DNA from: Fusobacteriota bacterium
GTDB taxonomy: Bacteria; Fusobacteriota; Fusobacteriia; Fusobacteriales; JAAYPW01
Direction of reading: 5' to 3'
Assembly: GCA_012519615.1 (NCBI GenBank)
Contig: JAAYPW010000027.1
Location: forward strand, 1 to 37,785
Length of the DNA: 37,785 nucleotides
The notes under the pieces are model-generated. The model made no database searches and was not told where the DNA came from. It saw only the letters and a program-made list of their open reading frames with translations. Below are positions 16,819 to 26,964 of the stretch, one piece after another. Numbering within the stretch: the first letter of the stretch is position 1; each line of letters opens with the position of its first letter. The position numbers were made by a program, and so were the translations under genes.

Positions 16819-17976
16819 TTAGAAAGCTTGTGAAGTCGATATTCTTAACTGCGTTTGCTCATTACATATTGCTAAATCTGCCCTTACCATTACAAGGTCA
16901 TTGAAATAATAATGCAAACCAAAGCCACCATCAAGTTTTAAGTCTTTATAGAACATTTGGGCATCATATTTTCCGCTAACTCTACCAAATTCAGTAAAGA
17001 AACTCCCTCTTATATTATTTTTCTTATTTATCGGGAATCTATATTCCATTTGCCATACAGCACTATTATAATCTTTATATCTCATAAAATAATACCCTCT
17101 AAATAGTCCCAGATCCCCTAAAGTTGCAAAGTCAAAATCTCTCATGTTTTTATCAGGTTCTTTTAAATAATCCATATGCATCGTAAGAAATCTAATTGCC
17201 AATGTTTTTTTCTCGCCAACAGGAATATATTTTCTTGCATCAAATTTTAATTTATAGTAATCTCTATCGTTGGAACTATCATTTGAAATTAAATTTAAAC
17301 TTTTTTCAAATATAAACGCAATTTTCTCTCCTGTCATAGCACGATCTCTATTAAATGTTTTATCTCTTCCAATTTCAAAACCAATTTTATCCGTTTTTAA
17401 TTTTATTCTTCTTTGTAAAATTTTCGAATCCATGCCTAATTCACTATAATTAAATAGGTATTTATAATAATCATAGTCATTTAATTCTTTTTTTAAATTT
17501 AAATTTAAATTTGTATATTTACCATGTCCGTTATCATATCCTGCCATATTTTCTAATGTAAATGCATTTTTACTACTATCATTTCCACGATCATATAGAC
17601 GAATCTCGTCAAAAGATGCCCAAAAGAGATCTCCGCCTATTTTATATTTTCCAAAAACAGGAATATCTTTTAATTCCATCCAATCAACACCTATATCAGT
17701 TGAAGGTGAATACATAATTACATTTGTAATAAATCCACCTTTATTAAACAAATTTGTATTATAATAAAAGTTTCCAAATGTAAGCCCAGTTTCAGATGCA
17801 TAATATGGGAAAAAGAATGTTCTACTTGTAGAAACATCATCTGTTCCATAATATCTTTTAATTTTTTTAATAATATTATTACTCTTTTTTAAATCTAATT
17901 CTTTTTTATTTTCTTCTGAAAATATTACTATAGTTAATAAAAGCATAAATAAAATAACTAATTTATTTCTTTTCAA
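16819..17976 (-). CDS. Omp85-superfamily outer-membrane barrel without POTRA domains
   Basis: 385 residues: signal peptide (about 1-20), short linker, then a beta-barrel region with alternating strands to the C-terminus, ending in Phe. The segment LFRGYYFMRYKD has the RGY/F signature of the Omp85 barrel loop, and FTEFGRVSG plus GFGLHYYF match the last strands of the bacterial surface antigen (D15) family. At this length there is no room for the POTRA repeats of BamA/TamA, so it is a barrel-only member of unknown function. The start is TTG at 17976, 7 nt from GGAGGG. A consensus promoter and palindromic operator lie upstream. Confidence 0.75.
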   Translation of the reverse strand: MKRNKLVILFMLLLTIVIFSEENKKELDLKKSNNIIKKIKRYYGTDDVSTSRTFFFPYYASETGLTFGNFYYNTNLFNKGGFITNVIMYSPSTDIGVDWMELKDIPVFGKYKIGGDLFWASFDEIRLYDRGNDSSKNAFTLENMAGYDNGHGKYTNLNLNLKKELNDYDYYKYLFNYSELGMDSKILQRRIKLKTDKIGFEIGRDKTFNRDRAMTGEKIAFIFEKSLNLISNDSSNDRDYYKLKFDARKYIPVGEKKTLAIRFLTMHMDYLKEPDKNMRDFDFATLGDLGLFRGYYFMRYKDYNSAVWQMEYRFPINKKNNIRGSFFTEFGRVSGKYDAQMFYKDLKLDGGFGLHYYFNDLVMVRADLAICNEQTQLRISTSQAF

Positions 17977-18040
17977 ACTGTTGCCCTCCTATTTATTTTC
18001 TACTAAATAAACATATTTTATTTTTAATGTTTATTTAAAT

Positions 18041-18056
18041 TTGACTCATGAGTCAA
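18041..18056. promoter_or_regulatory. Perfect 16-bp palindromic operator TTGACTCATGAGTCAA
   Basis: The palindrome abuts the -10 of a consensus promoter and covers the expected transcription start of the Omp85-like gene. A symmetric TGAC/GTCA site suits a dimeric repressor, for example of the TetR type. No such regulator is encoded in the window. Confidence 0.75.
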
Positions 18057-18084
18057 TTATAGGACTTTTCTACTAATTTGTCAA
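18056..18084 (-). promoter_or_regulatory. Consensus sigma70 promoter of the Omp85-like gene
   Basis: The minus strand has TTGACA, a 17-bp spacer and TATAAT, a full match to consensus. The 5' leader to the TTG start is about 72 nt. Confidence 0.88.
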
Positions 18085-18445
18085 CTTAAAAATATCATTA
18101 TTTTTAATGCTTTTTAATTTTTTATACACTTTCTAATTAATTGTGGATTTTTAGAAAGTATTTTCACAATAAATTTTATTAATAAAATTAAAATATCGCT
18201 CTTTAACACATATTTTAGAGATAATATCTATTTTGAAATATATTTTTTATCTAATCTAATTTAAATAAGGACTTTACAAGAGAATTTGCTTATAAATTTA
18301 TTATAATATCCAGTTTTTTTATTTCATCTTCTTTTTAATCATATATGTATTTATCTATGGCTATAGTAATTGAATTTGTAAAATATATTTTTAATAATAA
18401 CTAGTTAATTAGTATTTTACATAACATTTTAATTTATAAGATATT
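18085..18445. other. Gene-free AT-rich spacer
   Basis: No ORF with a ribosome site, no RNA gene and no clear terminator. A 9-bp inverted repeat (ACTTTCTAA at 18128-18136 with TTAGAAAGT at 18151-18159) lies downstream of the kinase gene but lacks a T-run. Confidence 0.6.
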
Positions 18446-19788
<1,343 letters not shown>

Positions 19789-19804
19789 TAAATTATATAC
19801 CTAA

Positions 19805-19833
19805 ATTATAACATTTTTTTTCTCATTAATCAA
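19805..19833 (-). promoter_or_regulatory. Sigma70 promoter of the GAGCA repeat ORF
   Basis: The minus strand has TTGATT, a 17-bp spacer and TATAAT preceded by TG-N (extended -10). The start of transcription would be about 35 nt before the ORF ATG. It begins 26 nt after the thiC stop. Confidence 0.8.
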
Positions 19834-19858
19834 TTTTTTATACTATAAATTTAAAATT

Positions 19859-21151
19859 TTATTTATCTTTTTTTGCAACTCTTTTACTTCTTTTTACAGC
19901 ACAGAAATCCCCACACATTGCACATACTTCTTCATCTTCTGGCATCTGACTTTCTCGATATTTTATTGCTTTTTCGGGGTCAATTGCAAGGGCAAACTGA
20001 TCTTTCCAGTTAAGTTCTTCTCTTGCTTTACTCATTGCATTATCCCATTCTATAGCACCTTTTATCCCTTTTGCAATATCTGCTGCATGTGCTGCTATTC
20101 TACTTGCTATTACTCCCTCTTTAATATCATCTAAATCTGGTAATCTTAAATGCTCTGCCGGTGTTACATAACATAGGAAATCAGCTCCATATGTTGCTGC
20201 AATTGCTCCACCTATAGCTGATGTAATATGATCATAACCTGGTGCAATATCTGTAACTAAAGGGCCTAATACATAAAATGGAGCCCCATGACATAATTTT
20301 TTCTGAATTTGCATATTTGCAGCAATCTCATTTAAAGGTACATGCCCTGGACCCTCTATCATAACTTGTACATTTTCTTTCCATGCTTCTTTTGTTAGCT
20401 CGCCTAATGTGATTAGTTCTTGAATTTGTGGTGCATCTGTAGCATCTTTTATTGATCCTGGTCTTAATCCATCGCCTAAACTTAAAGTAACATCATATTT
20501 TTTACAAATCTCTAATAATCTTCCGAAATGCTCATAAAATGGATTTTCATTTCCAGTCTCTTTTATCCATTCATATAGTATTGCGCCACCTCTACTTACA
20601 ATATGTGTAAGTCTAGGATTTTTATCCACTCTTTCCACAGCATATTTATTTAAACCAGCATGTATTGTTAAAAAGTCAATCCCATTTTCTGCATGTTGTT
20701 CTACAACTTGAAATATCTCATCTACAGTTATATCTTTTACATCTTTATGATTAAATTGTACTAATGCATCATACATCGGTACAGTTCCTAACATAACTGG
20801 CGATATCTCTACTAATTTTTTCCTAAATGATTCTGTATCACCATAAGTACTTAGATCCATTATTGCATCAGCTTTTAGCTCAATTGCCTTCATAACTTTA
20901 TTTGTTTCTAACTCAATATCAAATTTATCTTGAGATACTCCAAGGTTTACATTTACTTTCGTTTTTAATCCTTTCCCAATTGCAATTCCTCTTAGATTTT
21001 TATGATTTTTATTTGCAGGAATTACGATTGTTCCGTTAGCTATCCCTTCTAATAAATCTTCTTTACTAATAAATTCATCTTTTAAAACATCACTCATCTG
21101 CTTTGTAAGTATCCCTTTTTTAGCCGCATCCATTTGTGTTGTATAAGTCAT
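19859..21151 (-). CDS. thiC: Phosphomethylpyrimidine synthase
   Basis: A 430-residue ThiC of the short type. It carries the family's [35 protein letters not shown] and [14 protein letters not shown] blocks and the C-terminal cluster-binding CAMCGDFC motif. It converts aminoimidazole ribotide to the pyrimidine moiety (HMP-P) of thiamine by radical SAM chemistry. It is last in the thi operon, 21 nt after thiD2E, and starts at ATG behind GGGGAGAG. Transcription is under the TPP riboswitch at 25.7 kb. Confidence 0.97.
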   Translation of the reverse strand: MTYTTQMDAAKKGILTKQMSDVLKDEFISKEDLLEGIANGTIVIPANKNHKNLRGIAIGKGLKTKVNVNLGVSQDKFDIELETNKVMKAIELKADAIMDLSTYGDTESFRKKLVEISPVMLGTVPMYDALVQFNHKDVKDITVDEIFQVVEQHAENGIDFLTIHAGLNKYAVERVDKNPRLTHIVSRGGAILYEWIKETGNENPFYEHFGRLLEICKKYDVTLSLGDGLRPGSIKDATDAPQIQELITLGELTKEAWKENVQVMIEGPGHVPLNEIAANMQIQKKLCHGAPFYVLGPLVTDIAPGYDHITSAIGGAIAATYGADFLCYVTPAEHLRLPDLDDIKEGVIASRIAAHAADIAKGIKGAIEWDNAMSKAREELNWKDQFALAIDPEKAIKYRESQMPEDEEVCAMCGDFCAVKRSKRVAKKDK

Positions 21152-21172
21152 TAATCTCTCCCCTTTTTAATT

Positions 21173-22201
21173 TTATTTATTCATTTTATTTAACAACGAC
21201 ACAATTTTATCATTTATATTTTCTGCTCCAACTATTTCTGTAACGAGACAAATTGTTTCTGCACCTATATTAATTACATCATAAATATTATTTTCTTTGA
21301 TTCCACCTATTGCTACAAATGGGATCTTATTTTCTTTTACAGCGTATTCTAAATACTCTAGTCCCACAGGATCACATACATCATCTTTTGTATATGTTTT
21401 ATAAATGGGACCTACACCAATATAGTCAGCTCCATCTTCCAGAGCTTTTTGGTATTGCTCCTTTGAATGTGTAGATAATCCAATAATCTTGTTCCCTACA
21501 AGTTTACGCACCTCTTTTATAGGTACATCATCTTGACCAATATGAACTCCATCTGCATCAACCATCATTGCAATATCAATATGATCATTTACTATAAAAA
21601 TTACACTATTCTTTCTTGTAATTTCACGTATTTCTAGACATTCTTCATATTTTTCCTTCATTGATTTATATTTTTCCCGATATTGGATAATTTTTACTCC
21701 AGATTCTATCATCTCACGAACTACGTCAATATTTTTTCTACCATTTGAATATTTTTCAGCAGTTATCCCATATATCCCTTTAGGTAATTTTATTGTTATA
21801 AGTTTTAATATCTCTTTTTCTAGATAATATGCCTCGTATCTTATATTTTCCATTATTTTGCTTTTTTCATATTTTTCAATAATTTTAAGGGATTCCTCCA
21901 TTGTTCTTACAGCTTCTTCTACTCTTTTGAAATTTGCAGTTATTAACTGTTTTAAGTCTGTTTTTTTATCTAAAGTAGTGTTCTGGCTAATATCTTTTCC
22001 AATATCGTGTTCAGAATCTCTAGAATTAACGAAATCATCATCGATATTTTTAAAAGTTTTTCTTAATTTATGTCGAATTTCTCTTAATTTTTTTGTTTTG
22101 TCTTCATCTTCGAAATAAAATCTACATACATCTTCAATTACACGAATACCTTCAGCAGCTCGATTTACATTTGCATCAAGAATTCTATTTATTTTATACA
22201 T
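21173..22201 (-). CDS. thiE: ThiD2-ThiE fusion: HMP-P kinase domain plus thiamine-phosphate synthase
   Basis: 342 residues. Residues 1-135 (MYKINRILDANVNRAAEGIRVIEDVCRFYF...) match the N-terminal domain of cyanobacterial and Aquificales ThiE, known as ThiD2, a strict HMP-phosphate kinase. Residues about 140-342 are a full ThiE barrel with IIQYREK, FIVNDHIDIAMMVDADGVHIGQDD, GLSTHS and YIGVGPIYKTYTK. The protein would phosphorylate HMP-P and join HMP-PP to the thiazole, making thiamine phosphate. The operon has no separate thiD. The start overlaps the thiF stop by one base (TAATG). Confidence 0.92.
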   Translation of the reverse strand: MYKINRILDANVNRAAEGIRVIEDVCRFYFEDEDKTKKLREIRHKLRKTFKNIDDDFVNSRDSEHDIGKDISQNTTLDKKTDLKQLITANFKRVEEAVRTMEESLKIIEKYEKSKIMENIRYEAYYLEKEILKLITIKLPKGIYGITAEKYSNGRKNIDVVREMIESGVKIIQYREKYKSMKEKYEECLEIREITRKNSVIFIVNDHIDIAMMVDADGVHIGQDDVPIKEVRKLVGNKIIGLSTHSKEQYQKALEDGADYIGVGPIYKTYTKDDVCDPVGLEYLEYAVKENKIPFVAIGGIKENNIYDVINIGAETICLVTEIVGAENINDKIVSLLNKMNK

Positions 22202-22746
22202 TAATTATCCACTCCAACTCCATGTTTTTCTATAATTATATTTGCCATTGTACCTGCTATAATAGATACTTTTGTAGAATATGTCTTATAGTCTATTATA
22301 TCACTTTTAAAATCACCAACAATAAATATATTTTTTCCTAGTTTTTTAGTTACAATATTTGATAAATCTAATCCACCAATTCCATTAGCAGATACAATTA
22401 ATTTATTTGAATTTGAAAAAACCTCTAGTAATTCTATTTTTCTCTCTTTAATATCAAATCCCTCTACAATAATATTACAATTATTAAACTTCTCTAGCAT
22501 ATTATCTTTTGTAAGTTCTAAAACTTCTTTCTCTATAATTATATCACCATTAATATTTTCTAAGTTTTCTTTTAACATATCAACTTTATATTTCCCAACC
22601 TGATTTTTAAAGAAAAATTGTCTATTTAAATTAGATTCCGTTATTATATCAAAGTCTATTATCTTAAATTTTGTAAACCCAGCTCTAACTAAATACATTG
22701 CAACATTAGAACCTATTCCGCCTACACCTGCAATTCCGATTTTCAT
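22201..22746 (-). CDS. thiF: ThiF-family adenylyltransferase for ThiS (short form)
   Basis: 181 residues with the E1-like nucleotide-binding motif GVGGIGSNVAMYL, DFDIITESNLNRQFF and KVDML. It is the short ThiF family type, without the zinc-binding Cys pairs and long C-terminus of E. coli ThiF. It adenylates the C-terminal Gly of ThiS before sulfur transfer. Its start overlaps the thiH stop (ATGA), so translation is coupled. Confidence 0.9.
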   Translation of the reverse strand: MKIGIAGVGGIGSNVAMYLVRAGFTKFKIIDFDIITESNLNRQFFFKNQVGKYKVDMLKENLENINGDIIIEKEVLELTKDNMLEKFNNCNIIVEGFDIKERKIELLEVFSNSNKLIVSANGIGGLDLSNIVTKKLGKNIFIVGDFKSDIIDYKTYSTKVSIIAGTMANIIIEKHGVGVDN

Positions 22747-23861
22747 CTAATTTCACCAGATTCCCATATCCAATCTTTATATATCGCTTGATAATTTTGA
22801 CTTTCTATAGAATGAACCATTTCCTCAACATTACGATTATCTGATATTTCAAACTGTTTTGTGGAATTATCAACTTTAGTATGGCCTCCAACATCGGTTT
22901 TTGAATCTGCGGACATTTTTGTAACACCTAGTTTCATGATATTATCTCGAAACTCCTGTTTTTCTCTTGTAGATATATTTATACCTGCTCTATTAGCAAA
23001 AATTCTATAGGCTGTCATTATTTGGACAAATTTTTTATCTCTCATAGGATCATTTGGTTTAAATCCACCTTCAGCATCATTTATTCGTGGTAATGAAATA
23101 CTAAATTCTGTATCAAGATAATTATCCATTAGATATCTTAGATGTAATCCACTAAAAAACGCCTCTTTTATAGTTTCCCCTAACCCAAATAGTGTACCAA
23201 TGCTAACTTGTCTAAATCCTGCAATTGCACCTCTTTCCGGTGTATCTAGTCTATAATGATAATCTCTTTTTTTTCCCGCTAAATGTACTTTCTCATATAG
23301 TTCTTTATTATATGTTTCCTGATATACAGTTAGACCATCTACCCCTAATTTTTTCAACTCAATATATTTATCTGTGTCCATAGGAAATACCTCTATTGAT
23401 ATTGACGGAAAATAATTTGATAATAATTTTATCGAATCTTTTAAATAGATAAAATCTTTTTCTGTATCTGCCTCACCAGTTAAAACTAATAGATGTTTTA
23501 AACCAGTTTTTGCAATTTCAATTGCCTCTTTTTCAATCTCCTCTAGTGTTAGTTTAGCTCTTTTAATCTTATTATCTTTATTAAATCCACAATATATACA
23601 TCTATTTGTACAATAATTTGAAATATACATTGGTGTATATAGAGAAATTGTACGACCGAAATACTGTCTTGTTATATCCATAGATTTTTTTGCCATAATC
23701 TCAATATATTTTTCCGCTTTATTAGAGATTATATTTAAAAAATCCATATCATTTAACTTTGTTTTATTTAAACTATTTATAATATCCTCATTTTTTATAG
23801 AATTACAATAGTTTTCAAAATCAAACGCTTTATATTTTTCTATTATATCATAAAATCCCAT
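22743..23861 (-). CDS. thiH: Tyrosine lyase, dehydroglycine synthase (radical SAM)
   Basis: 372 residues with radical SAM motif CTNRCIYCGF and the ThiH family blocks VLTGEAD, YQETYNKELYEKVHLAGKKRDY and GLGETIKEAFF. It cleaves tyrosine to dehydroglycine and p-cresol, giving the C2-N unit of the thiazole; this is the anaerobic route, in place of the oxidase ThiO. It starts 2 nt after thiG. The nearby tyrA gene makes a tyrosine precursor, but it is in a different transcription unit. Confidence 0.96.
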   Translation of the reverse strand: MGFYDIIEKYKAFDFENYCNSIKNEDIINSLNKTKLNDMDFLNIISNKAEKYIEIMAKKSMDITRQYFGRTISLYTPMYISNYCTNRCIYCGFNKDNKIKRAKLTLEEIEKEAIEIAKTGLKHLLVLTGEADTEKDFIYLKDSIKLLSNYFPSISIEVFPMDTDKYIELKKLGVDGLTVYQETYNKELYEKVHLAGKKRDYHYRLDTPERGAIAGFRQVSIGTLFGLGETIKEAFFSGLHLRYLMDNYLDTEFSISLPRINDAEGGFKPNDPMRDKKFVQIMTAYRIFANRAGINISTREKQEFRDNIMKLGVTKMSADSKTDVGGHTKVDNSTKQFEISDNRNVEEMVHSIESQNYQAIYKDWIWESGEIR

Positions 23862-23863
23862 AT

Positions 23864-24637
23864 TTAATCACCTAAAAATCCAGTAAGAGGCGATGAAGCA
23901 TCTGCATATTTTTTCTCTTCGGCCATTTTAGCTAAATATCCCATTCTTCCTGATTTAACAGCATATTTAAATGCTTCTCCCATTAATATTGGGTCTTCTG
24001 ATGTAGCAATTGCTGTATTTACAATAACAGCAGCTGCACCAATTTCCATAGCAGCAGCAGCATGCGAAGGCTTTCCTATTCCAGCATCTACAATTACAGG
24101 GATTTTTACATTTTCTATTATTATTTCAATAATATCTTTTAGTAATAGCCCTTTATTTGTCCCAATTGGTGCACCAAGTGGCATTACAGCAGCTGCACCA
24201 GCACTTTCCAAACGTTTAGATATTGTTAAATCAGGCATAATATATGGCATAACATGAAATCCCTCTTTAGCAAGTATTTCTGTTGCTTTTAAAGTCTCTT
24301 CATTATTAGGTAGAAGATATTTCATATCGTTTATTATCTCAATTTTTATAAAATTACCGCAACCTGCTTCCTTTGCAATTCTTGCTATCCTTACAGCTTC
24401 CATATGATCTCTTGCACCAGATGTATTTGGTAAAAGCATTACATTTTTTGGAATATAATTTAAGATATTTCCATCTTTATCGCTGTTATTTACCCTTCTA
24501 AGAGCTACAGTTATCATTTCAGACTCGCTACTTTCTAACATTTTAGGTATTATTGATTTTGAAGAAAATTTACCTGTTCCTGTAATTAATCTACTTTTTA
24601 ATTCTAAATTACCTATTTTAAATAAGTCTTTTTCCAT
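23864..24637 (-). CDS. thiG: Thiazole synthase
   Basis: 257 residues, full length. Blocks include [56 protein letters not shown] (with the Schiff-base Lys region), [12 protein letters not shown] and [21 protein letters not shown]. It condenses DXP, dehydroglycine and ThiS-thiocarboxylate to the thiazole phosphate. It is separated from thiS by an unusual 756-bp gap. Confidence 0.97.
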   Translation of the reverse strand: MEKDLFKIGNLELKSRLITGTGKFSSKSIIPKMLESSESEMITVALRRVNNSDKDGNILNYIPKNVMLLPNTSGARDHMEAVRIARIAKEAGCGNFIKIEIINDMKYLLPNNEETLKATEILAKEGFHVMPYIMPDLTISKRLESAGAAAVMPLGAPIGTNKGLLLKDIIEIIIENVKIPVIVDAGIGKPSHAAAAMEIGAAAVIVNTAIATSEDPILMGEAFKYAVKSGRMGYLAKMAEEKKYADASSPLTGFLGD

Positions 24638-25393
24638 TTTTCTCTCCTTAAAGTTATAAATTAATATTAAAATATTAATATTAATACAAAATTTAGTCTT
24701 TTTTATTATTTCTATAGATTTTTAAATAAAATAGACTTTTTATAAACATATAACGTCTCTCTACAAAAAATATTTGTATGCATTTTTTATAATAGAAATA
24801 TATTCTTATTCTTGTATTTAATTTTATAAATATCCATATAGTTAACTAACACTTTGTATTATTTCATAATCCTGTATTGCATAAATTACGCCTCGTACAT
24901 AATATTTAATTAAAATTTATATCATTAATTAAAATTTTTTTTCTACAACTAAATATTTATTTGAATAAAAAAAGTAAAAAACAGTGTATACTCGATTTAT
25001 CTTTCAAATAATAATTAATCATATTGTAAAAATATTGCTAATAATTTTATATATTTATACTCTAAAAACGCGGTCTATATGAAAATAAAATTTTATGGCA
25101 AAGTTTTATTTTGAAAATTATATTTTCATTTCCTAAATACCATTAACTACGTTCTAAGCTCTAAAATCACATCTTTTGCCCTTACATTTCTTTAATCTAT
25201 TTGAATTCGCGTCCTTCTATGTCTAAAATTATTTTTTAATTTTCAATTTTAATTTTTTTATATTCATATTTGATTATGTACATATTATGTTAGTAAAATA
25301 ATTCATTACTATTTTAATATTTACAGCCTCATTCTATATTCTTCTAATTTTGATTTTACAGAGTAGTTGAAACAATGTGAGTTGTATATATTT
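24638..25393. other. 756-bp non-coding gap inside the thi operon
   Basis: No ORF with a ribosome site exists on either strand. The middle (about 25070-25230) is less AT-rich than the flanks and contains a hairpin at 25081-25127. Read on the minus strand, about 25130-25220 gives broken protein-like pieces (RNVRAKDVILELRT, then a stop) that could be a decayed gene or a dispersed repeat. No second riboswitch or terminator is visible. Confidence 0.6.
25081..25127. repeat. Inverted repeat with 14-bp arms (one mismatch)
   Basis: GAAAATAAAATTTT (25081-25094) and AAAATTATATTTTC (25114-25127) can fold back on each other. It sits in the gap between thiS and thiG. Confidence 0.6.
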
Positions 25394-25594
25394 TTATCCA
25401 CCACCAACAAAATTTAATAGTTCAATATTATCTTTATCATCTATTATTGTACTATCCCAATTCTCTTTTTTTAAAATATTATAATTATATTCCACTATTA
25501 GAGATTTTTTTTCTAATTTTTTCATATTAATTAATTCTTCAATTGTTTTTCCAATAACATTTTTCTCGATAAGTCCATTTATAGTTACAGCCAT
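25394..25594 (-). CDS. thiS: ThiS sulfur carrier protein
   Basis: 66 residues with a ubiquitin-like ThiS fold (MAVTINGLIEK..., VEYNYNILKKENWDS, IELLNFVGGG). It ends in Gly-Gly-Gly rather than exactly Gly-Gly, still the needed C-terminal glycine. ThiF activates it and it hands sulfur to ThiG. First gene after the TPP riboswitch and its terminator, with an AAGGTGAA ribosome site. Confidence 0.93.
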   Translation of the reverse strand: MAVTINGLIEKNVIGKTIEELINMKKLEKKSLIVEYNYNILKKENWDSTIIDDKDNIELLNFVGGG

Positions 25595-25621
25595 TCATTT
25601 CACCTTCTTTCTTTATTAAAT

Positions 25622-25651
25622 AAAAAAGCTCTCCCTAAATAAGGAAAGCTT
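25622..25651 (-). terminator. Riboswitch-controlled intrinsic terminator
   Basis: On the minus strand AAGCTTTCC pairs with GGAGAGCTT (one G-U) and is followed by TTTTTA. Located between the TPP aptamer and thiS, it is the probable expression platform for transcriptional attenuation. Confidence 0.85.
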
Positions 25652-25678
25652 CTATTTATTTTAATAAAATTTAAATAG

Positions 25679-25758
25679 TCTGCTTCCCTTCGTTGGCATT
25701 ATCCAAACAGGTTCGAAGGGTCGGAAATCTCCTCTCAGCTTATTAGCTCCCCTAGCAA
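25679..25758 (-). promoter_or_regulatory. TPP (THI) riboswitch
   Basis: The minus strand carries the conserved TPP aptamer elements: GGGGAGC, AGCTGAGAGGA, GACCCTTCGAACCTG and GGATAATGCCAACGAAGGGAAGC. It lies upstream of thiS and controls the thi operon. TPP binding should favour the terminator downstream. Confidence 0.97.
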
Positions 25759-25760
25759 GT

Positions 25761-25769
25761 ATATTATCA
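25761..25769 (-). promoter_or_regulatory. Extended -10 promoter of the thi operon
   Basis: TGATAATAT on the minus strand places the transcription start at the 5' edge of the TPP aptamer. The -35 is weak (TACAAT at 17 bp, or TTTACA at 19 bp). Confidence 0.5.
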
Positions 25770-25814
25770 CATTGTATTACATAATTGTAAATTGTTACTT
25801 TATGTTTAAATTAG

Positions 25815-26879
25815 TTAATATATCACATTACATCCTCTTGATTCCAATTTTTTTATAGTTTTATGTACTGGAGAATTTGTCCCTGTATCAAGATTAGGTG
25901 TATTCCATAGATATAAATCCTCTAAATTTTTTAGTTCTTCTAAAGACGATATATCTTTTACAAGAGTTTTTTCTAAATATAGATACATTAAATTCTGAAG
26001 TTTAGATAGTACACTTATATCTTCAATTTCAGTTTCTTGTAAATATAACTCCTCAATTGCTGTTAAATTCTCAAGTGGAGATATATCAACTACATTTGTT
26101 TTTGATATACGTAAATAAACAAGATTCTCTAATGTAGATAATGGTTCAATATTATCAATATCAGTTTTCCATAAATCTAATTTTTGTAGACCTATTAAAT
26201 TTTCTAATCCAATTAAAGACGAAATATTCTTATTTGATAAAGATAAAGTACTTATATCAACTAAGTCTTCTTTATATATTGGTCCTTCTAATTTATTTAT
26301 TTTTTCTCTTACAGCACTTTCTAAATTTGGATCTTCAAATTGAATTCCATCATTAGATATTGTTTTTTTACTTCCATCTCCAATTCCATATTCACTTTCG
26401 TATTGGATAATTGGTTTTTCGCTTTCAATAAAATTATCATCTTCATCATTATTAGATGTAGCTGCCACTTCTCCATCTGCAACAACTTGTTTAAATGAAG
26501 ATTTTTTTAACAAATTATTTAATCTTTCTATTTCTTCATGCATCTCTCTTGTTGTTTTATTTCTTCTTATCGCCAAGAAATCTATTGATTCTAGTACTTC
26601 CAACATATCTTTCTCAAGTTTATTAGAGTTTTTAGTATTTAATTTCGACATTTTAGTATTATCCTCTATTTCTACAATTAACTCTATAACCATTTTTTTG
26701 AAAATATAAAAGTTAAATATTACAATTGCGGTTACTGCAATTGCTCCAATAGTTAAATAATTTTTTGGATTATCTTTTATCACCATAAAAATCATTGTAA
26801 CTGCTACTAACAATATTAAAACACCTATAAATATAAAAAAATTCCCCATAAGCTTTGCTTTATTTTGTCTGTCAGTCAT
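25815..26879 (-). CDS. Membrane-anchored leucine-rich-repeat protein (internalin-type repeats)
   Basis: About 354 residues: two adjacent membrane helices (about 14-36 and 43-66), a coiled-coil-like stretch (70-130), an acidic linker, then an LRR cap (FEDPNLESAVREKI) and about five 22-residue internalin/SDS22-type repeats (pattern L..L.L..T.I.DI..L). Positive charges before the first helix and after the second put both ends, and so the LRRs, on the cytoplasmic side. Internalin repeats are usually extracellular, so that topology is odd. LRRs bind proteins; the partner is unknown. ATG 26879 is 9 nt from GGGG, better than the ATG at 26888. It has its own promoter. Confidence 0.8.
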   Translation of the reverse strand: MTDRQNKAKLMGNFFIFIGVLILLVAVTMIFMVIKDNPKNYLTIGAIAVTAIVIFNFYIFKKMVIELIVEIEDNTKMSKLNTKNSNKLEKDMLEVLESIDFLAIRRNKTTREMHEEIERLNNLLKKSSFKQVVADGEVAATSNNDEDDNFIESEKPIIQYESEYGIGDGSKKTISNDGIQFEDPNLESAVREKINKLEGPIYKEDLVDISTLSLSNKNISSLIGLENLIGLQKLDLWKTDIDNIEPLSTLENLVYLRISKTNVVDISPLENLTAIEELYLQETEIEDISVLSKLQNLMYLYLEKTLVKDISSLEELKNLEDLYLWNTPNLDTGTNSPVHKTIKKLESRGCNVIY

Positions 26880-26922
26880 TGTTAACATCCCCTTTTTTAT
26901 TTTTATATAATTTGTTCACATT

Positions 26923-26952
26923 AGTATAGCTTATTTTTTTTATTAAAGTCAA
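26923..26952 (-). promoter_or_regulatory. Sigma70 promoter of the LRR gene
   Basis: TTGACT, 18-bp spacer and TATACT on the minus strand, about 37 nt upstream of the ATG and just after the glyS stop. Confidence 0.75.
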
Positions 26953-26964
26953 GTTTTATATAAA

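Noticed and set aside
18128-18159. Inverted repeat ACTTTCTAA/TTAGAAAGT as kinase terminator
   Set aside because: Long loop, AT-rich stem and no T-run on either strand.
24905-24940. Direct repeat TAATTAAAATTT twice in the thi gap
   Set aside because: Low complexity AT sequence of a kind expected by chance here.
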